A stretch of 64,000 bases of DNA from Asterias amurensis (GCF_032118995.1 NC_092657.1:2539891-2603890); one strand, 5' to 3'. Numbered from the stretch's first letter, positions 29,141 to 55,194 are shown. The notes: a model not told the origin generated them from the sequence alone. Numbers and translations are program-made.

Positions 29141-32100
29141 TCAGTTCTTTAAAAAGTATTTGACTGCATCCCACATTGCTTTGGTGTCTTTCTTTGCTTC
29201 TGGGTCCTGACTGTAGTCCAGGCTATCTGCATTCCATATCCCTACTCCACGTAGTTTCGTCCTTTTAGCGTACTCATAGCGAAGGGTAAGTGAATCCGGG
29301 TCATCATACCACGCCTGTCTTATTTGTCCTTTCGAGTGGATCTATTTGTACAAACAAAACATACCATTAGTAAACAGTGTACTTAGCACCATAAAGTTCG
29401 GCAGACCTACTTCAATTGACCTCAGAAAATCCACAATTCACAGTGGTTTAAAACCCTATGTAACCCCGACATCGACAAGTTTCTGTACAATAATCGGTCA
29501 AAATACCTTTATAATCGGTAAAAATACCTTTATAATATCTCAAGCATGTCTCAATGTCATCTTTAGGTAGATAAAACGTGGTTGTCCATTAAAATAATCC
29601 ACAATTTATCGATCCGTGTCGTGATTCACGAATTATTGTGACAATTTTTATAATTTGGTTTTGAAGTCAACAGAGGGCGCTATATCTTTTGTGTGTAATC
29701 TTTTGTGTTAATGTACACGATGTTTTTGGTTAAAAACAGCGTTCTGAAAACTTAGTTTTGGGGAGTGAGGGCGATCTTGCGGGATTTCGGCGCTATTTTA
29801 TTTTCAAAGCTAAGTAGTCACTCTATCATTTTTATGGAAAAAAAAACCCAAAAATATGTTGGCCGTTGGTGGCCGATTGGGAAAATATCCAACGTTTTAT
29901 ATTGAACGTTTATTTTCCTTAACTTTGAGATGTAAACAATTGCTTTTTTGAAAAATCTCATTTTCAGGAGTAAAAACTCATTTTCGCTAATTAACCGTGA
30001 ATTTCTAGCCACAACGAATAGTTACTTTACTAATTTATCACATATTTTTAGCATTTCGTCCAGGCCCTTAATGGCTTATTTTAAAGATGTGTGGCGGTTA
30101 TTTTTTTTTATAAGTAGCATTTTTTGACATTTTAGTCGAAGATTTTCAAAGCATTTTTGCCGTATCATCAAAACTTCGGTCCGTATTTAATTTTCTATAG
30201 TGCGAAAGGTCACTTATACAGGTAATTTAAAAACAATATTTGTTTTCTCAAACAATTTTTATATGCCTACCCAGGTATTTTTTTGTAAAACAAGGGTTTG
30301 TGATTTTTGCTGAATATAAACGTATGTCACAATATACGAACTACAATTCCTTAAAAAACCAAGGTAATAAATTTCAAAAAAATAAATATTCTTCAACAAA
30401 TTAGTTCTTCTTGTTCAAGTCACCAAAGATATGTAGTTATCTCAGAAAACAAAATCGGACCTGATGTCTGGGTCTTAAACCACTGTGCAATTATTATTAA
30501 CTAGTTAATTGTATTAATGGGATGTCATGTATGTTCTGGGGTTGCATTATTGCAGTGTAGTGTAGCGTTGTAGTGTAGATTCGTTAAAATAGTCTACACT
30601 TCCAACAATAGAGTAACGTCACACAAATAGTTAGAAGCAATTAAAAAAAAAGCCAAAAAAAAAGCAGGATATTTGGGACTTCAGAATGTACTCTGTTTAT
30701 AAGCATGTGGCCATCGAACATACGAAAGCGAACTGCACTATTTAGTTTCAGACGTGAGAACGGAGCCTCAAGCCGAAGCCGTTGTTTTAAAAAGGGTCTA
30801 TGTGTGTAACCTTTGACCTTTGAACCCACTTACTTACCTTGTAGTTGAAATATGGCGATGCGTATGTCGCATTGTACAGTCTGCCTGATGTTGATATTTT
30901 GAGATGGGACATCATAAATGCATATGACCGTCCTTTGGATGGGACGTCACTGCAGGGTGCACCTCGGAAAGGTACATGCATGATGGAACATACGTTATCC
31001 TGTGAGTACGAAACCAGAACTCCATGTTTGGTATTGTAACCATTTAGTGCGTAACATTGGATGCGTTCGTTTAGGTTCCCCGGGTCGACCCCGGTGTGTG
31101 GCGTGGTTTTTTTTTCCAGGACAAACGTGTGCAGACAATAACCCACGTTCGTCCTGGGGAAAAAAAAAAAAAAAAAAAAAAACACCACACACCGGGGGCG
31201 ACCCAGGGAAGCTATAAACGAACGCACCCACTACCAGTTAGAAACTGTCTCAATCCAATTATCCCTGACTTCTATAGAGATACTCTTGAGAAACACTAAG
31301 AGCGGCCAGGACAAGGTCGTTTACCCGCTGGATTTTTTACAACATAGACTGGTCCGCTGTCTCACGGGAATTCCCGCGGACAGTTCAGAAGAAAATCGCA
31401 AAATTGCTGAACACGATTAAGTCAATATCGTTTGAAAATGATCGCTCTGTTATAGATCAGCATTTAATAGTCAATGTCAAATGTACTTCGAACTTTCTTA
31501 TAACTACCAATTCTTCACTTTGTCTAAACATGCCAAGTGTAAAAAAGCAATACCTTTGACATGTTTTGGCAGACGTAATCCAGTCCACCCCAAGACACTC
31601 CCAACACCAGCTTGTCAGGAGATATTCCAACATCAAGATATCCTCTGATCCCTGAAGTAATAACAACAAACAAATAAACAAACAAACAAAAAGCAAAAAA
31701 CAAACAAACAAACAAACAAACAAACAAACAACCCAAAAAACAAACACCCAAACAACAACGACATAAGAAAGAAACAATTATACACGTTAGAAATCTGTCT
31801 TCGTCGCCAAGATAATCGTGTTGCAAAAAATGATTGCACTACCACTATACACATGAGGGCGATATGTAGAAAGAAAAAAAGCAAGAGTCGTGTAGGCCTA
31901 CACTGCAAATAGACTTGCCTTCAGTCGCAATCCCGTGGAGTTCTTTTATTTTCAGTCCCATCGCTTAGACAGAAAGCTTGGGATACTCTAACCTGTGCCG
32001 CTCCGTTACAGATACTGTGTGATATTATAGTTCTATCAATCAATCAACATTTAATCCATACAAACATGTACCTGAACATAGTTGACACCATTCGCACGAG

Positions 32101-35100
32101 TACGGGACTTGAATCAAGTCTAACTGCAATACAGCTCTGCTGATGACTCGTTCTTTCCTTTCGTTTCTATCATGTTTTGACTTTCATTGCATGTACGTGT
32201 GTTTCCTATCATAAAAAGGAACTCAAAATAAATAGTTGCGGGTACAACCATGTGTAATTCTCTTTTGATTGAATGTTGGCTCTGAAAAGAGCTGGTATAC
32301 CTTGCTCGTCTTCATGAGAATAGTTTCATATCATCGACTGTGGGATGCTGTAGAGCTATATTTTTCTGTATTCCACTTCCGCTTGTGTGATAACTTACAA
32401 TAATATTATTTACCTTTGATAGTTTTGTTGTACGGAGCATTAGCCATAGCAATACACGGTCCGTATATCTGGCTCTGCTCAGAGTAAGCCATTATAAAAA
32501 CAAAGTCACATGACTCGGCTATACCCTTGTAGTCATAGCAACGGTCATCAACGCAGTTTGGAGACCAAGCGACATCAAAGGTAACCTGAGGAGAGAAATA
32601 TAACAGGGGAAAAATAGAGACAATGCCAATGACGTCACAGGCACAAATGGGTCACTCAGTGTGGTTGTCAATGGAGAGCTATCATTGGCTGATGCGTTGC
32701 GCGCAGTATATACGTTTCCATTTTGAATTAAAGTTTAATGTAAATCTATGAATATTTGTCTTTTTTGTTTCGTACAAAAAGTACCCAGACCCTTTAAAGG
32801 TACTAAAACACTATTGGTAATTTTTTATAAACAAATAAAACTTATACTTTGTAACGACCATTGGAGAGCTGTTAAGTCTAAAATATTGCGAGAAATGGCT
32901 CCCTCTGAAGTAACGTAGTTTTTCAGAATAAGGTAATTTTCTCTCAATAATAAGACTTCAGCTAAAGTATTCTATTATATCTGAAAGCGCACACATTTTG
33001 TGCAACAACTCAGATGTTTTTTCTTGTATAAATCTTTTGCAACTTCGATGACCAATTGAGCCCAAACGGTTAATTCCTATTTTATGCAAATGTTTGGATA
33101 CACAAAGTGAGTATGATGGTCTGTGACAATACCAAACGTGTCCATTATCTTTATTATATAAATATATAAACTTTTGTGTTTTGTGTCGTACACAAACTAT
33201 TTGCCAAAACCTTTAGACCGGAAAAATAAAACAATTTACCTGTGAGTTTGGAATGGATAAATGGAAAGTTTTCGTCAGCTCAGACATAAAATCCGTCAAT
33301 AAATGAGCTTCTGATTGTTTGAGTGGATACTCAATGTCGATGTTAATGCCATCCAAGTGTTCTCCAATGACGTCATTGACACGATCCATGATCCAATTAG
33401 AACGAGCTGAGATGCTAGAGAGAGAAGCTGCTGGTAAAACACCTGGAGTTGTTCAAAGAAAGTTAGAAAAAAACTTACTCACAAAGACACAGAGCCTGTC
33501 GATTTCATCAAACTTTTCCCAACTTAGGATTAATCTTAGGACTTAGGAGTTCCGTATAGAGGTTAGGACGCACTGAACCCATTCTAAGTTAGGACTGCTG
33601 GATACGTTCGGTAATTGTCAAAGACCAGTATTCTCACAATTAGTGTATCCCAACACTTCGTTAAAAATAATAACAAACCTGGGGAAATCTTGACTCAATA
33701 TTGGTCGGTGAAATTTGAAAGAATGACAAAACAAACCACCCTTAATTGTTGCATGCACAACTGTACTTTCAGATTATGCATAGAAGAAGGCCTGAGTGAG
33801 AAAACCCCTTGGCTCAAAAACTACATCTTCGGATGAAGCCGTTTTCATGTTTTGTACTATCAACCGCTCTCCATTCATTACCAATTTTGTCTTCTTACCT
33901 ATGTGAAACATTTTCATTTGATATTATGAAAATAAATGAACCTTGAACATTTATTACTTACCCATACTTACAACTCTGACCCCCTTAGAGTGAGCGAAGC
34001 ACATCAGCTTTGGATCATGTCGATTGAACATAACGATTGTTGTTAGTTGTGTCCAGTCGAAATGTTTCCAAGTGCTCCCGCCGATCCAAAAAGCAAAAAC
34101 CTACCCCAAAAGAAAATATTGTAAAGTTGCATTCAAAATACGTACAGGCTCTGGATTACCGCCGAAGTGTGTGCCTTTACCTTTATTAGCTATGAAGAGT
34201 AAAACTAATGTATAGAAAGATTATATTAAATGCTTTATTAAAAAACTGTCCACGCAGCACAATTTTGAATTATAAAAACACATTTTAGGCTACTTGAATT
34301 TTGTTTATTTATTAAAATAACATTACTCGTACACTCTAAAAACTAAAGAGTTGAACCCAACACTTGCATTAGTTCGGTGAGTGACTACACTTTGAAAGTG
34401 TTGGATCCAGCGTTTTGTATGTTAAACCTAGCATTTTAAATGTTTGATCCAACGCAAAAAGGGTTAATTCAACAATTTAAGTGTTACTTCAACCTGTTTC
34501 CTTTGAATTGTTGGATCAGGTTGACGTAACACTTAAATTGTTGAATTAACCCTGTTTGCGTTGGATCAAAAATTTAAAATGCTAGATTTAACATACAAAA
34601 CGCTGGATCCAACACTTTCAAAGTGTAGTCACTCACCGAACTAATGCAAGTGTTGGATTCAACTCTTTAGTTATTAGAGTGTAGAACTATAGAAATTAGG
34701 CTTCCGCTATCCACTATAACCTATATTGTTGGTCACGATGTACAAACTCGAGTGGATTGTGACCCGCCCCCAAAACTTACCTTGAGAACAAAGAACATGG
34801 CTACCCTCCTCCCCCCCCCCCACCCCCCACACACCCCTATGCCCTATAGGTGGGCCTAGTTTTGGCGGGATTCACTTCAATTTCAAAAGAAAACTCCATG
34901 TGAAAACAAAACGCGTGCAGGGAAAAAAGTTTCAAGATGATGTACATGATGACCTATTACTAATAGCTAGGTCATCATGTAAAAAAGCATATTTTTTGTC
35001 CAACGCCAGAAGATGAGTGCATATACCCAGTTACTTGGGCGCTATACTCCTTTTTCAAAATTTGTAACCCCGTACGTACGTGTCCTACAATAATTCATTT

Positions 35101-35267
35101 ACTTCTTTGCGCGGCGGCGTTGATATCACATTGCATAACGCCGGGTCGGAGCACGGACATGCAGTACTTGTCGTTGCCTCTCTCCTACCACCCCTTGTAA
35201 CTTCATCTGAAGAACTGCCAATAAACAACATCAAGAAAGTAGCAAAAACAAAGTTAAACACCTCCAT
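29141..35267 (-). CDS. CTBS: Di-N-acetylchitobiase (GH18), minus-strand copy A
   Basis: Lysosomal glycosidase that splits the chitobiose core of Asn-linked glycans during glycoprotein breakdown. Seven exons: 35267-35103, 34100-33962, 33442-33240, 32585-32414, 31651-31554, 30999-30838, 29341-29141. All are GT-AG with matching phases and give 379 residues (human 385). Order: signal peptide MEVFNFVFATFLMLFIG, CPCSDPALC, VFAFWIGGSTWKHFDW, CFAHSKGVRV, the GH18 catalytic motif DGINIDIE with its acid/base Glu, CDFVFIMAYSEQSQI, SWGGLDYVC, VPFRGAPCSD, YFNYK, and RGVGIWNADSLDYS near the end. No break is visible. Differences from the enzyme as I recall it: the Tyr of PWYGYDY is replaced (SWGGLDY) and the Asp after MxY is Ser. 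It lies head to head with copy B. Confidence 0.94.
29570..30837. other. Chitobiase A intron 6, nothing recognised
   Basis: AT-rich; two adjacent TCGGTAAAATACCTTTATAA iterations at 29495-29540 just before it. No coding or repeat family recognised. Confidence 0.4.
31059..31229. repeat. GGGTGCGTTCG palindromic element (chitobiase A intron 5)
   Basis: GGATGCGTTCGTTTAGGTTC ... AAACGAACGCACCC, 60 bp upstream of the exon 6 acceptor; contains a poly-A run of about 22. Confidence 0.8.
31660..31750. repeat. (CAAA)n microsatellite
   Basis: CAAACAAA repeats in chitobiase A intron 4, about 10 bp upstream (minus sense) of the exon 5 acceptor. Confidence 0.85.
31900..32410. other. Chitobiase A intron 4 remainder
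   Basis: Contains a CTCTGAAAAGAGCTGGTATA / CTCGTCTTCATGAGAATAG stretch near 32280-32330 resembling the hammerhead-like remnant family; otherwise unassigned. Confidence 0.35.
32803..33155 (-). repeat. GGCACTGGACAC MITE, divergent (chitobiase A intron 3)
   Basis: AGGTACTAAAACACTATTGG ... CCAAACGTGTCCATTATC. Confidence 0.6.
33475..33890 (+). repeat. Palindromic-element fragment followed by a partial GGCACTGGACAC MITE (chitobiase A intron 2)
   Basis: 33490-33597 has AACTTAGGATTAATCTTAGG words as in the 43456 satellite; 33597-33890 has GGTAATTGTCAAAGACCAGT and AACCGCTCTCCATT. Confidence 0.55.
34330..34683. repeat. Palindromic element, family 'TACACTCTAAAAACTAAAG'
   Basis: About 170-bp arms, nearly perfect: ACACTCTAAAAACTAAAGAG, GTGAGTGACTACACTTTGAA, TTGGATCCAGCG and their complements; ends in TA on both sides. 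Chitobiase A intron 1. Confidence 0.9.
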
Positions 35268-35553
35268 TTCATAAAGGACTCCTGCAGTTTTTACGCTTTG
35301 TTATGGAAAATAAACACCTTGTATGGTAACCTGTCGTGCTTATAGTGGTTTTTGCGTAGCAGTAGCAACAGACTACAACATTGCTCTTTATAATTGTGTA
35401 GTTAGTGCTCAGAATTCCCTCGTAGAACAATAGGCGCTTGAACCTCGTTCGAAGTACACGTTCAGATATACACATTTTATGTATTTTTACTTCCGTCTCT
35501 TTGCATACACACGGACGTACACACGCGCCCCGCACAGAGCACCATTTGTAAAC
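35268..35553. promoter_or_regulatory. Shared (bidirectional) promoter of the two chitobiase genes
   Basis: Only 286 bp separate the two start codons, so both promoters and both 5' untranslated regions must fit here or overlap, unless upstream noncoding exons exist. There is a CTTTATAATT stretch near 35384-35393, but no obvious TATA/initiator pair and no perfect CLEAR (lysosomal TFEB) site. Co-regulation is inferred from geometry only. Confidence 0.55.
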
Positions 35554-49928
<14,375 letters not shown>

Positions 49929-49940
49929 GAATTTGTTGTA

Positions 49941-49946
49941 AATAAA
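49941..49946 (+). terminator. Poly(A) signal of chitobiase copy B
   Basis: AATAAA 13 nt after the TAA stop, implying a very short 3' untranslated region. Confidence 0.6.
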
Positions 49947-49959
49947 AACATTAAATGTT

Positions 49960-51204
49960 TGGTGAGTAAGCACTTGAAGTCGTTGTGGCAGGAGATCCCC
50001 TTGAGATTCGGTCCCCCCATATGACGAACTGTGTACTTCAGATAGCGCCCTCTTTTGAATCATCCTCCTACAGCCCACGTTAATTTCCCCATGATGGGGA
50101 CCGCATCTCCGGCAGACAGAATTCCCTGGGACACCATCACTGAAATCTTATTTGAAATTGTTCAGGTACGACTCTCAGCCTGACGACTATACTTGATGAG
50201 CAAACAACTAAAGTGGTGTTATTACACCTCAATGTTTGTTAGGTTAATTTCAAAACACTGATGATTCACATTAAAATGGTCATGAATGAAAGGGAACAGA
50301 AACAGAAATGAGTTGGTCGCTCAACAAGTTTAGTGAGTACTTGAAAATTCTCCAGTCATCCACAGAATGATCCATGAAGGTCACACAGCACCAAAACTCA
50401 CATGGTCCCTGCATGTGGTTTCCAGGATGCCCAACTGCTGTTTCATGCTGGCTCTGTATAGTAGGTGTTATCTTTACTATGCATGGCATGGAACAGTTAA
50501 AAATCACTGATGAAAGGCTGCTAAAGAAAAATTTGATAGGGGGTGGGCTTAATATATTTTTACACACTTACTTTGACCTGATCTTTCCAAGGTTCCACAG
50601 TGGTACTGTACCACCTAAAGATTAACTGATAACATAAAAAAACTACATGAGCTTTCGTAGCAACAACCACTTCATCGGATGCAATGAAGGGGACAAGCAA
50701 TGTACATTCTTTGTAAACAAGAAAGTAATTATGGTGAATAAATCCAATAGCCAAAAGTTGAGCCAGTGACTAAAGAACATACTCCTGAACAAACGATCTT
50801 CATCATGGAACCCAGACAAAATTATAATTTGTAGCTTCAGGTTAGCTTTTGAATTATCAGATACTTTTGTTGGATAAACCTTTCTCAATTAACCAGGGAG
50901 ACCGCTAGATTTTACACAGAGAAAGCCCAATGAGTGTTTAAATAATATTTATTCAGGCAAGCACATTTACAAGAACATGTGCATACATTAAAAATATTTA
51001 AGAAAACAAAGTAAAACAACGGTGGGGTGCCAAAAGGCGTATGTCTCCTAAATCCCCCAAAACATTAAGGCAAGAGAGGACATCAGAGATTAAGAATGTT
51101 AATTTTGTTTTTATCCGTCTTACCAACTAGACCAACAAGATTGCCCGGTAGCTAGAGGCAATTTGAATCGGTCAACATAGGGTTCGAACTGCCTCCAGCT
51201 TTCG
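49960..51204. other. Downstream of chitobiase B, no recognised element
   Basis: Mixed sequence with no convincing exon on either strand; possibly the 3' untranslated region of the minus-strand gene in its right part. Confidence 0.35.
50948..50953 (-). terminator. Candidate poly(A) signal for the minus-strand gene ending at 52056
   Basis: AATAAA on the minus strand about 1.1 kb past the stop at 52056. If used, the 3' untranslated region would include a tRNA-derived SINE. Weak, positional evidence only. Confidence 0.2.
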
Positions 51205-51360
51205 CGCAATCTCGGTGGTCTAGTTGGTAAGACGCTGCTCTAGAATTACAAAGGTCGTGGGTTCGAATCCCACCCAAGTAATATGCCTGTGATTTGTTTT
51301 CACAGAACTCGGGTAAGTACCGAGTATACATTGCTAACACACGTAGGTGTATGGGTAAAA
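51205..51360 (+). repeat. tRNA-derived SINE, best-preserved copy
   Basis: CTCGGTGGTCTAGTTGGTAA (A box), GGTCGTGGGTTCGAATCCC (B box), body GAGTATACATTGCTAACACA. Followed by three 30-bp TTTGGTCTTTGATAATAACC repeats (51415-51490). Confidence 0.8.
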
Positions 51361-51494
51361 AAACAAAATGAATACTCTCAATCATAGTTAGATCTTTAAA
51401 AATAACCGCAAGATTCATTTGGTCTTTGATAATAACCGGAAGATTCATTTGGTCTTTGATAATAACCGGAAGATTCATTGGATCTTTAATAATA

Positions 51495-52055
51495 ACTGTA
51501 AGATCGTAACAAACCTACTCCGAGTGCTAACACACATCAGTGCATATAATAAAACAAAAATAATTATTGTACTATGATTGTTGTCATACTATACAGAATA
51601 GGGAATCAACAATTACAAAATGGGGTGTTTAAAAATAACATTATTTTCTGCAAAAAAAAAAAAATTACATTTTAACACCATATGATGTTAATTTTGATTC
51701 TCACTTCGGTATTTATATATGCATATACGTATTCGTTAGAAGACTTTAAAAAGTCTCTATGAAATAATGGTTGTCAAATTTTTGTTTTAAAAACATCTTT
51801 GTAAAAGAATATTTTTGTCTTGTATTACAAACATTATATTAATTGAAACCTTAAAGGTTATAATAACAAGCAATTTCATCGTGTGTCTTTTTTTTTACTT
51901 TTAGAATCAAGTTTGAAAAGACAACCTATTTTTTAAATATGAGTATTTTGAAACAATAAATCAGACAAATTAATGGAAGAGTTTAACTTTTGATTACAAT
52001 TTCTGTTTGTTTGGTTTTTAACCCACTTCATACTTGACTGTTTTCTAAAGACTTT
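51495..52055. other. AT-rich, nothing recognised
   Basis: Possible 3' untranslated sequence of the minus-strand gene ending at 52056; no other signal. Confidence 0.3.
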
Positions 52056-53630
52056 TCACACAATTCCTTCTGGAGGAGCACACAAGTCTCTGAGAATTCT
52101 CATATTTCCCTCGTTTGTTATGTCCATTGTCCATGGTCTCTGAGAAAAATTACATAAAATGAGCACAGCTCCAAACAGAACCGAAAATGCTCAAAGGTGC
52201 AAGAGAATAGCGAACAAAAAAAACACTGTTGTTGCACAAATTGTTTTGCATTTAGATGTCTATAAAGCTAAAAGGCTTCAGGCCCATAAAGTTGTGTATT
52301 ATTTTAAAGTGAAAATTACCTCTTTCTCAAAGCTACATTACACTGTACTTCAGAGGGAGCTGTTTCTCACATTGTTTATACTTTAACAGCTCCCATTGCT
52401 CGTTACCAAGTTAGTTTTTAATGCTAACAATTATTTTGAGTTGTCACCAATAGTGTCTATGCCTTTAAGGTGAGTGAATAATTAAATCAGCCAGTGAAGA
52501 TTTAATGCGCGGTACCCTTTTGGCGCCCTCTGTTGGTCTAGCTACAAAATATTATTACTGAAACAGCCGTCAGTTCATCATCTCTGCGAAGGCAATATTC
52601 CATCAATATGTTAATTTCCTTTCATTTTCTCGTCTTACCACCATTAAACTTTGACCCAGATTTGCATAATTCATTTATATTTGAATCAGTGCAGAACGCA
52701 CACTGATATTCAGGAGGTCTTTTTTAAAAGCTATAGCCGTTAAAGGCACTGGACACAATTATTACTCAAAATAATTATTTTATCAGCATTATAAACTTAT
52801 TTGGTTGCAAACAATGGAGAGCTGTTGATAGTATCAAAAAATGTGATAACGACAACCATGAAATGCTTCATTCTCTCCAGCTTAAAAACATTTATATATA
52901 TGTATATTAGTGTTTTTAAATCAAATTTCTGTGTCATGCATCGGCCGTCGGTATTCTAAAACAACCATGTGATGACCAATGACTGCAAATTTTGTTTTTA
53001 TTTTGCACCATTTTGAAGATCTTAAAGACAATATAGGATTGCCAATGTCAATACTACTGGGGAACATACCACTATCAGAGGCCATGTCATCCACTGCTTT
53101 AGTTGGCAGGCTTGCCTTTGTAGAAATGCTTCAAACTCTAACAGAAATAAACTTGAACTTAAAAAAAAGAAGCGTCAGTATAAGTCCTTTTTTTCCAATC
53201 ATGCATCGGTCGTCGGTATTCTTAACAACACCTTGTACGGACCAGTGCTCCTTGCGTTTATAGAAATGCTTCGAACTCTAACAGAAATAAATTTGAACTT
53301 GTATAAAAAAAACAAGTGTTAGAATTAGTTAATTGTTTTTCCAATCATGCATCGGCCGTCGGTATTCTAAAAAAAGAAAACTTGTATGGACAGTGCTCCG
53401 CGCTGCCTTGCGTTTATAGAAATGCTCCAACCTCTAAGTAAGAGAAATAAACTTGAACTTGTAAAAAAAAAATTGGGGAAAAAAAACAAGTATTGGAATT
53501 AGTCAACTTTGGAGTCATGCATCGGCCGTCGGTATTCTAAAACCACCTTGTACGGACCAGTGCTCCTGCCATTTGTCTCCACGTTGTACATGATGTACAT
53601 ATGCATATATACCGCATCCCAGAGACGCAT
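52056..53630 (-). CDS. Unrecognised gene, last two coding exons (partial)
   Basis: Two 84-nt minus-strand exons joined in phase 0. 53630-53547 follows TTCATTCACAG and encodes MRLWDAVYMHMYIMYN, then VETNGRSTGPYK, before a GTGGTT donor. 52139-52056 follows TTTTTCTCAG and encodes RPWTMDITNEGNMRILRDLC then APPEGIV and TGA. The residues look protein-like (Trp, Cys and charged residues without low complexity), but I do not recognise the family and found no upstream exons. Part of the first exon with its donor is repeated in the intron (see 52938-53545). It could be a remnant. Confidence 0.4.
52180..52470 (+). repeat. GGCACTGGACAC MITE, divergent
   Basis: GAGGGAGCTGTTTCTCACAT and CACCAATAGTGTCTATGCC; another fragment at 52738-52850. 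Confidence 0.55.
52938..53545. repeat. Tandem array that duplicates an exon/intron junction, about 4 copies
   Basis: CATGCATCGGCCGTCGGTAT recurs at about 52938, 53201, 53346 and 53516, most with CTTGTACGGACCAGTGCTCC (the end of the exon at 53547 and its donor, minus sense) and ACAGAAATAAACTTGAACTT. Confidence 0.75.
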
Positions 53631-53699
53631 CTGTGAATGAAGAAAACACGCACTGCCTCCCGTGTATATTCAACGGTACATGAGCTTTGCTCCATCATT

Positions 53700-53883
53700 A
53701 ACTGGCATCAAGTGAAGACTGCATGACTGTTTCCGCACGCTGCTGTCTTGCCGTCTATAACAGGCGGTTCATGTGTTTATATTGGACATAAAATTACCCA
53801 TTAACAGGAGCTATTGAGAAGGTCTTGCGGATGTGTATGTGTATAGGATATTTGGAGAAGCATGTCACAGTCTGGAACTTAAG
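53700..53883 (+). other. Possible 5' noncoding exon ending in a strong donor
   Basis: The plus strand ends GGAACTTAAG followed by GTAAGC at 53884. It might be an upstream noncoding exon for the gene whose coding starts at 61191. The same segment is the first member of a degenerate tandem repeat continuing to about 54420, so the donor may be accidental. Confidence 0.2.
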
Positions 53884-54420
53884 GTAAGCTTAGATAACTG
53901 TAACAAAATAATATTTCCATCTATGATAACGGTATGCTATTTCCGACAGTCTTAAGAATAATATAGCACCTTTTTTGTTTGTTTACTGGTAATGAATTAA
54001 AACAAGATATTAGTATCCACTGCTAGCTATAGAGAAGAAGCATGTCTGTAACTTCGGTAAGGGATTCTGCTAATTTACAGTCTATTGTACACTATTTTAT
54101 TATTGTCTGGTAACGTAATATTAGCCAATTATTGGATTTGCCCTTTCTAATGTAGTCACTGCTTGCTATAGAGAAGAAGCGTGTCTGTCGAGTTATACTG
54201 AAAGGTATACTCTGCTATTTTACAGTCTATTGTACACTATTTTGTTATTGTCTGGTATTAAATGGAATACAGTAGGTCCATTTTAGCCAGTTCGTGGATA
54301 TGCCTTTTATACTAAGTACAGCCCCAGACTATCGTTATTTTCAAAGTATCATGGAACTTTTGGTATGCTAGATACATTGTAATGCTAACAATAGGGTATC
54401 TGCTATTTATTTTGTACAGT
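53840..54420 (+). repeat. Degenerate tandem repeat, about 135-bp unit
   Basis: GAGAAGAAGCATGTCTGTAA and TTTACAGTCTATTGTACACT recur three times with drift. Confidence 0.65.
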
Positions 54421-54464
54421 CTGACACTATTAAATATGTTGGCTGGTAATGTATTAATAAGGGA

Positions 54465-55160
54465 ATCAATGTGTGATGAAGGGGTTTTCAACTAGTGGTT
54501 TAATCCCAACCAGACGTTAAAGAACCAGGCCTCGGCGGGTTCAAACTACTAGTTGAAAACCGATTCAACACACTTTGATTTCCAATCATAAATACCTTTT
54601 CGGTCAAAAACAGCATCACTTTTTCGTCAAAAAGTAATATAAATGCACAAACTATAACTGTTAAATGATTGCTTTCAACACAACACCCCTCCAGCTATGA
54701 AATGGTAAAGCCCTCTGCCGCCCTCGGGTAAACAACTCCTTATAAGGGAATATTGTGCGCGTCGCGCGTATCGCGTGATGTGGCACAACCTGTTTCAACC
54801 ATAGATATAGAATAGAATAACTAGATCGGCCGCGCGTAAATACGCATGTTCTGGCATGGGGGCTGCCTTTGCCTATCTCCCGTGTACATTTTCTGTGCGT
54901 TGCCGTCAGCACGTGACTTTTTGCCGTCAGCACGTGACATTTAGCGCGTCAAAGGCCTATCTCCCGTGTTCAGTTTTGCGCGTCGCCTTTCGAACGTGAA
55001 ATTTTTACCGCGTCCATGGCGAACAATTTTATTTTCTACACAGGTAATGGCGCGTATGTACGCGCGGCCGATCTAGTTATTTAATTCTATATCTATGGTT
55101 TCAACCGTTGCTCTCGACCAATAGGAATGAAGAAATTGTCTGAGGTTTTTATGAATGTTA
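54465..55160. repeat. Unclassified element, relative of 46330-46790, with an hAT insertion
   Basis: GGTTTTCAACTAGTGGTTTA ... CTAGTTGAAAACCGATTCAA, then CCTTATAAGGGAATATTGTG and CGCGTATCGCGTGATG. Continuity resumes after 55098. Confidence 0.65.
54800..55097. mobile_element. hAT-like element with exact 8-bp target duplication (GTTTCAAC)
   Basis: Inverted ends CATAGATATAGAATAGAATA / TTAATTCTATATCTATG plus ACTAGATCGGCCGCGCGTA arms. GTTTCAAC at 54792-54799 and 55098-55105. The interior has two CCGTCAGCACGTGAC copies and no open frame. Confidence 0.88.
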
Positions 55161-55194
55161 TATAGCAATAGCCAGTGCGGCTTTGGTGAAATCA

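Noticed and set aside
31457-31908. Long minus-strand frames reading CLFVCLFVCLF
   Set aside because: Translation of the (CAAA)n microsatellite next to chitobiase A exon 5; only the 31554-31651 part is coding.
35479-35553. Earlier in-frame ATG for chitobiase B
   Set aside because: It would put a polar Arg/Thr-rich stretch before the signal peptide; the ATG at 35554 gives a normal secretory N-terminus.
51205-51290. Possible tRNA genes (also 48168, 49500, 59333, 16480)
   Set aside because: A and B boxes are present but the acceptor stems do not pair and the same 3' body follows each head; these are tRNA-derived SINEs.
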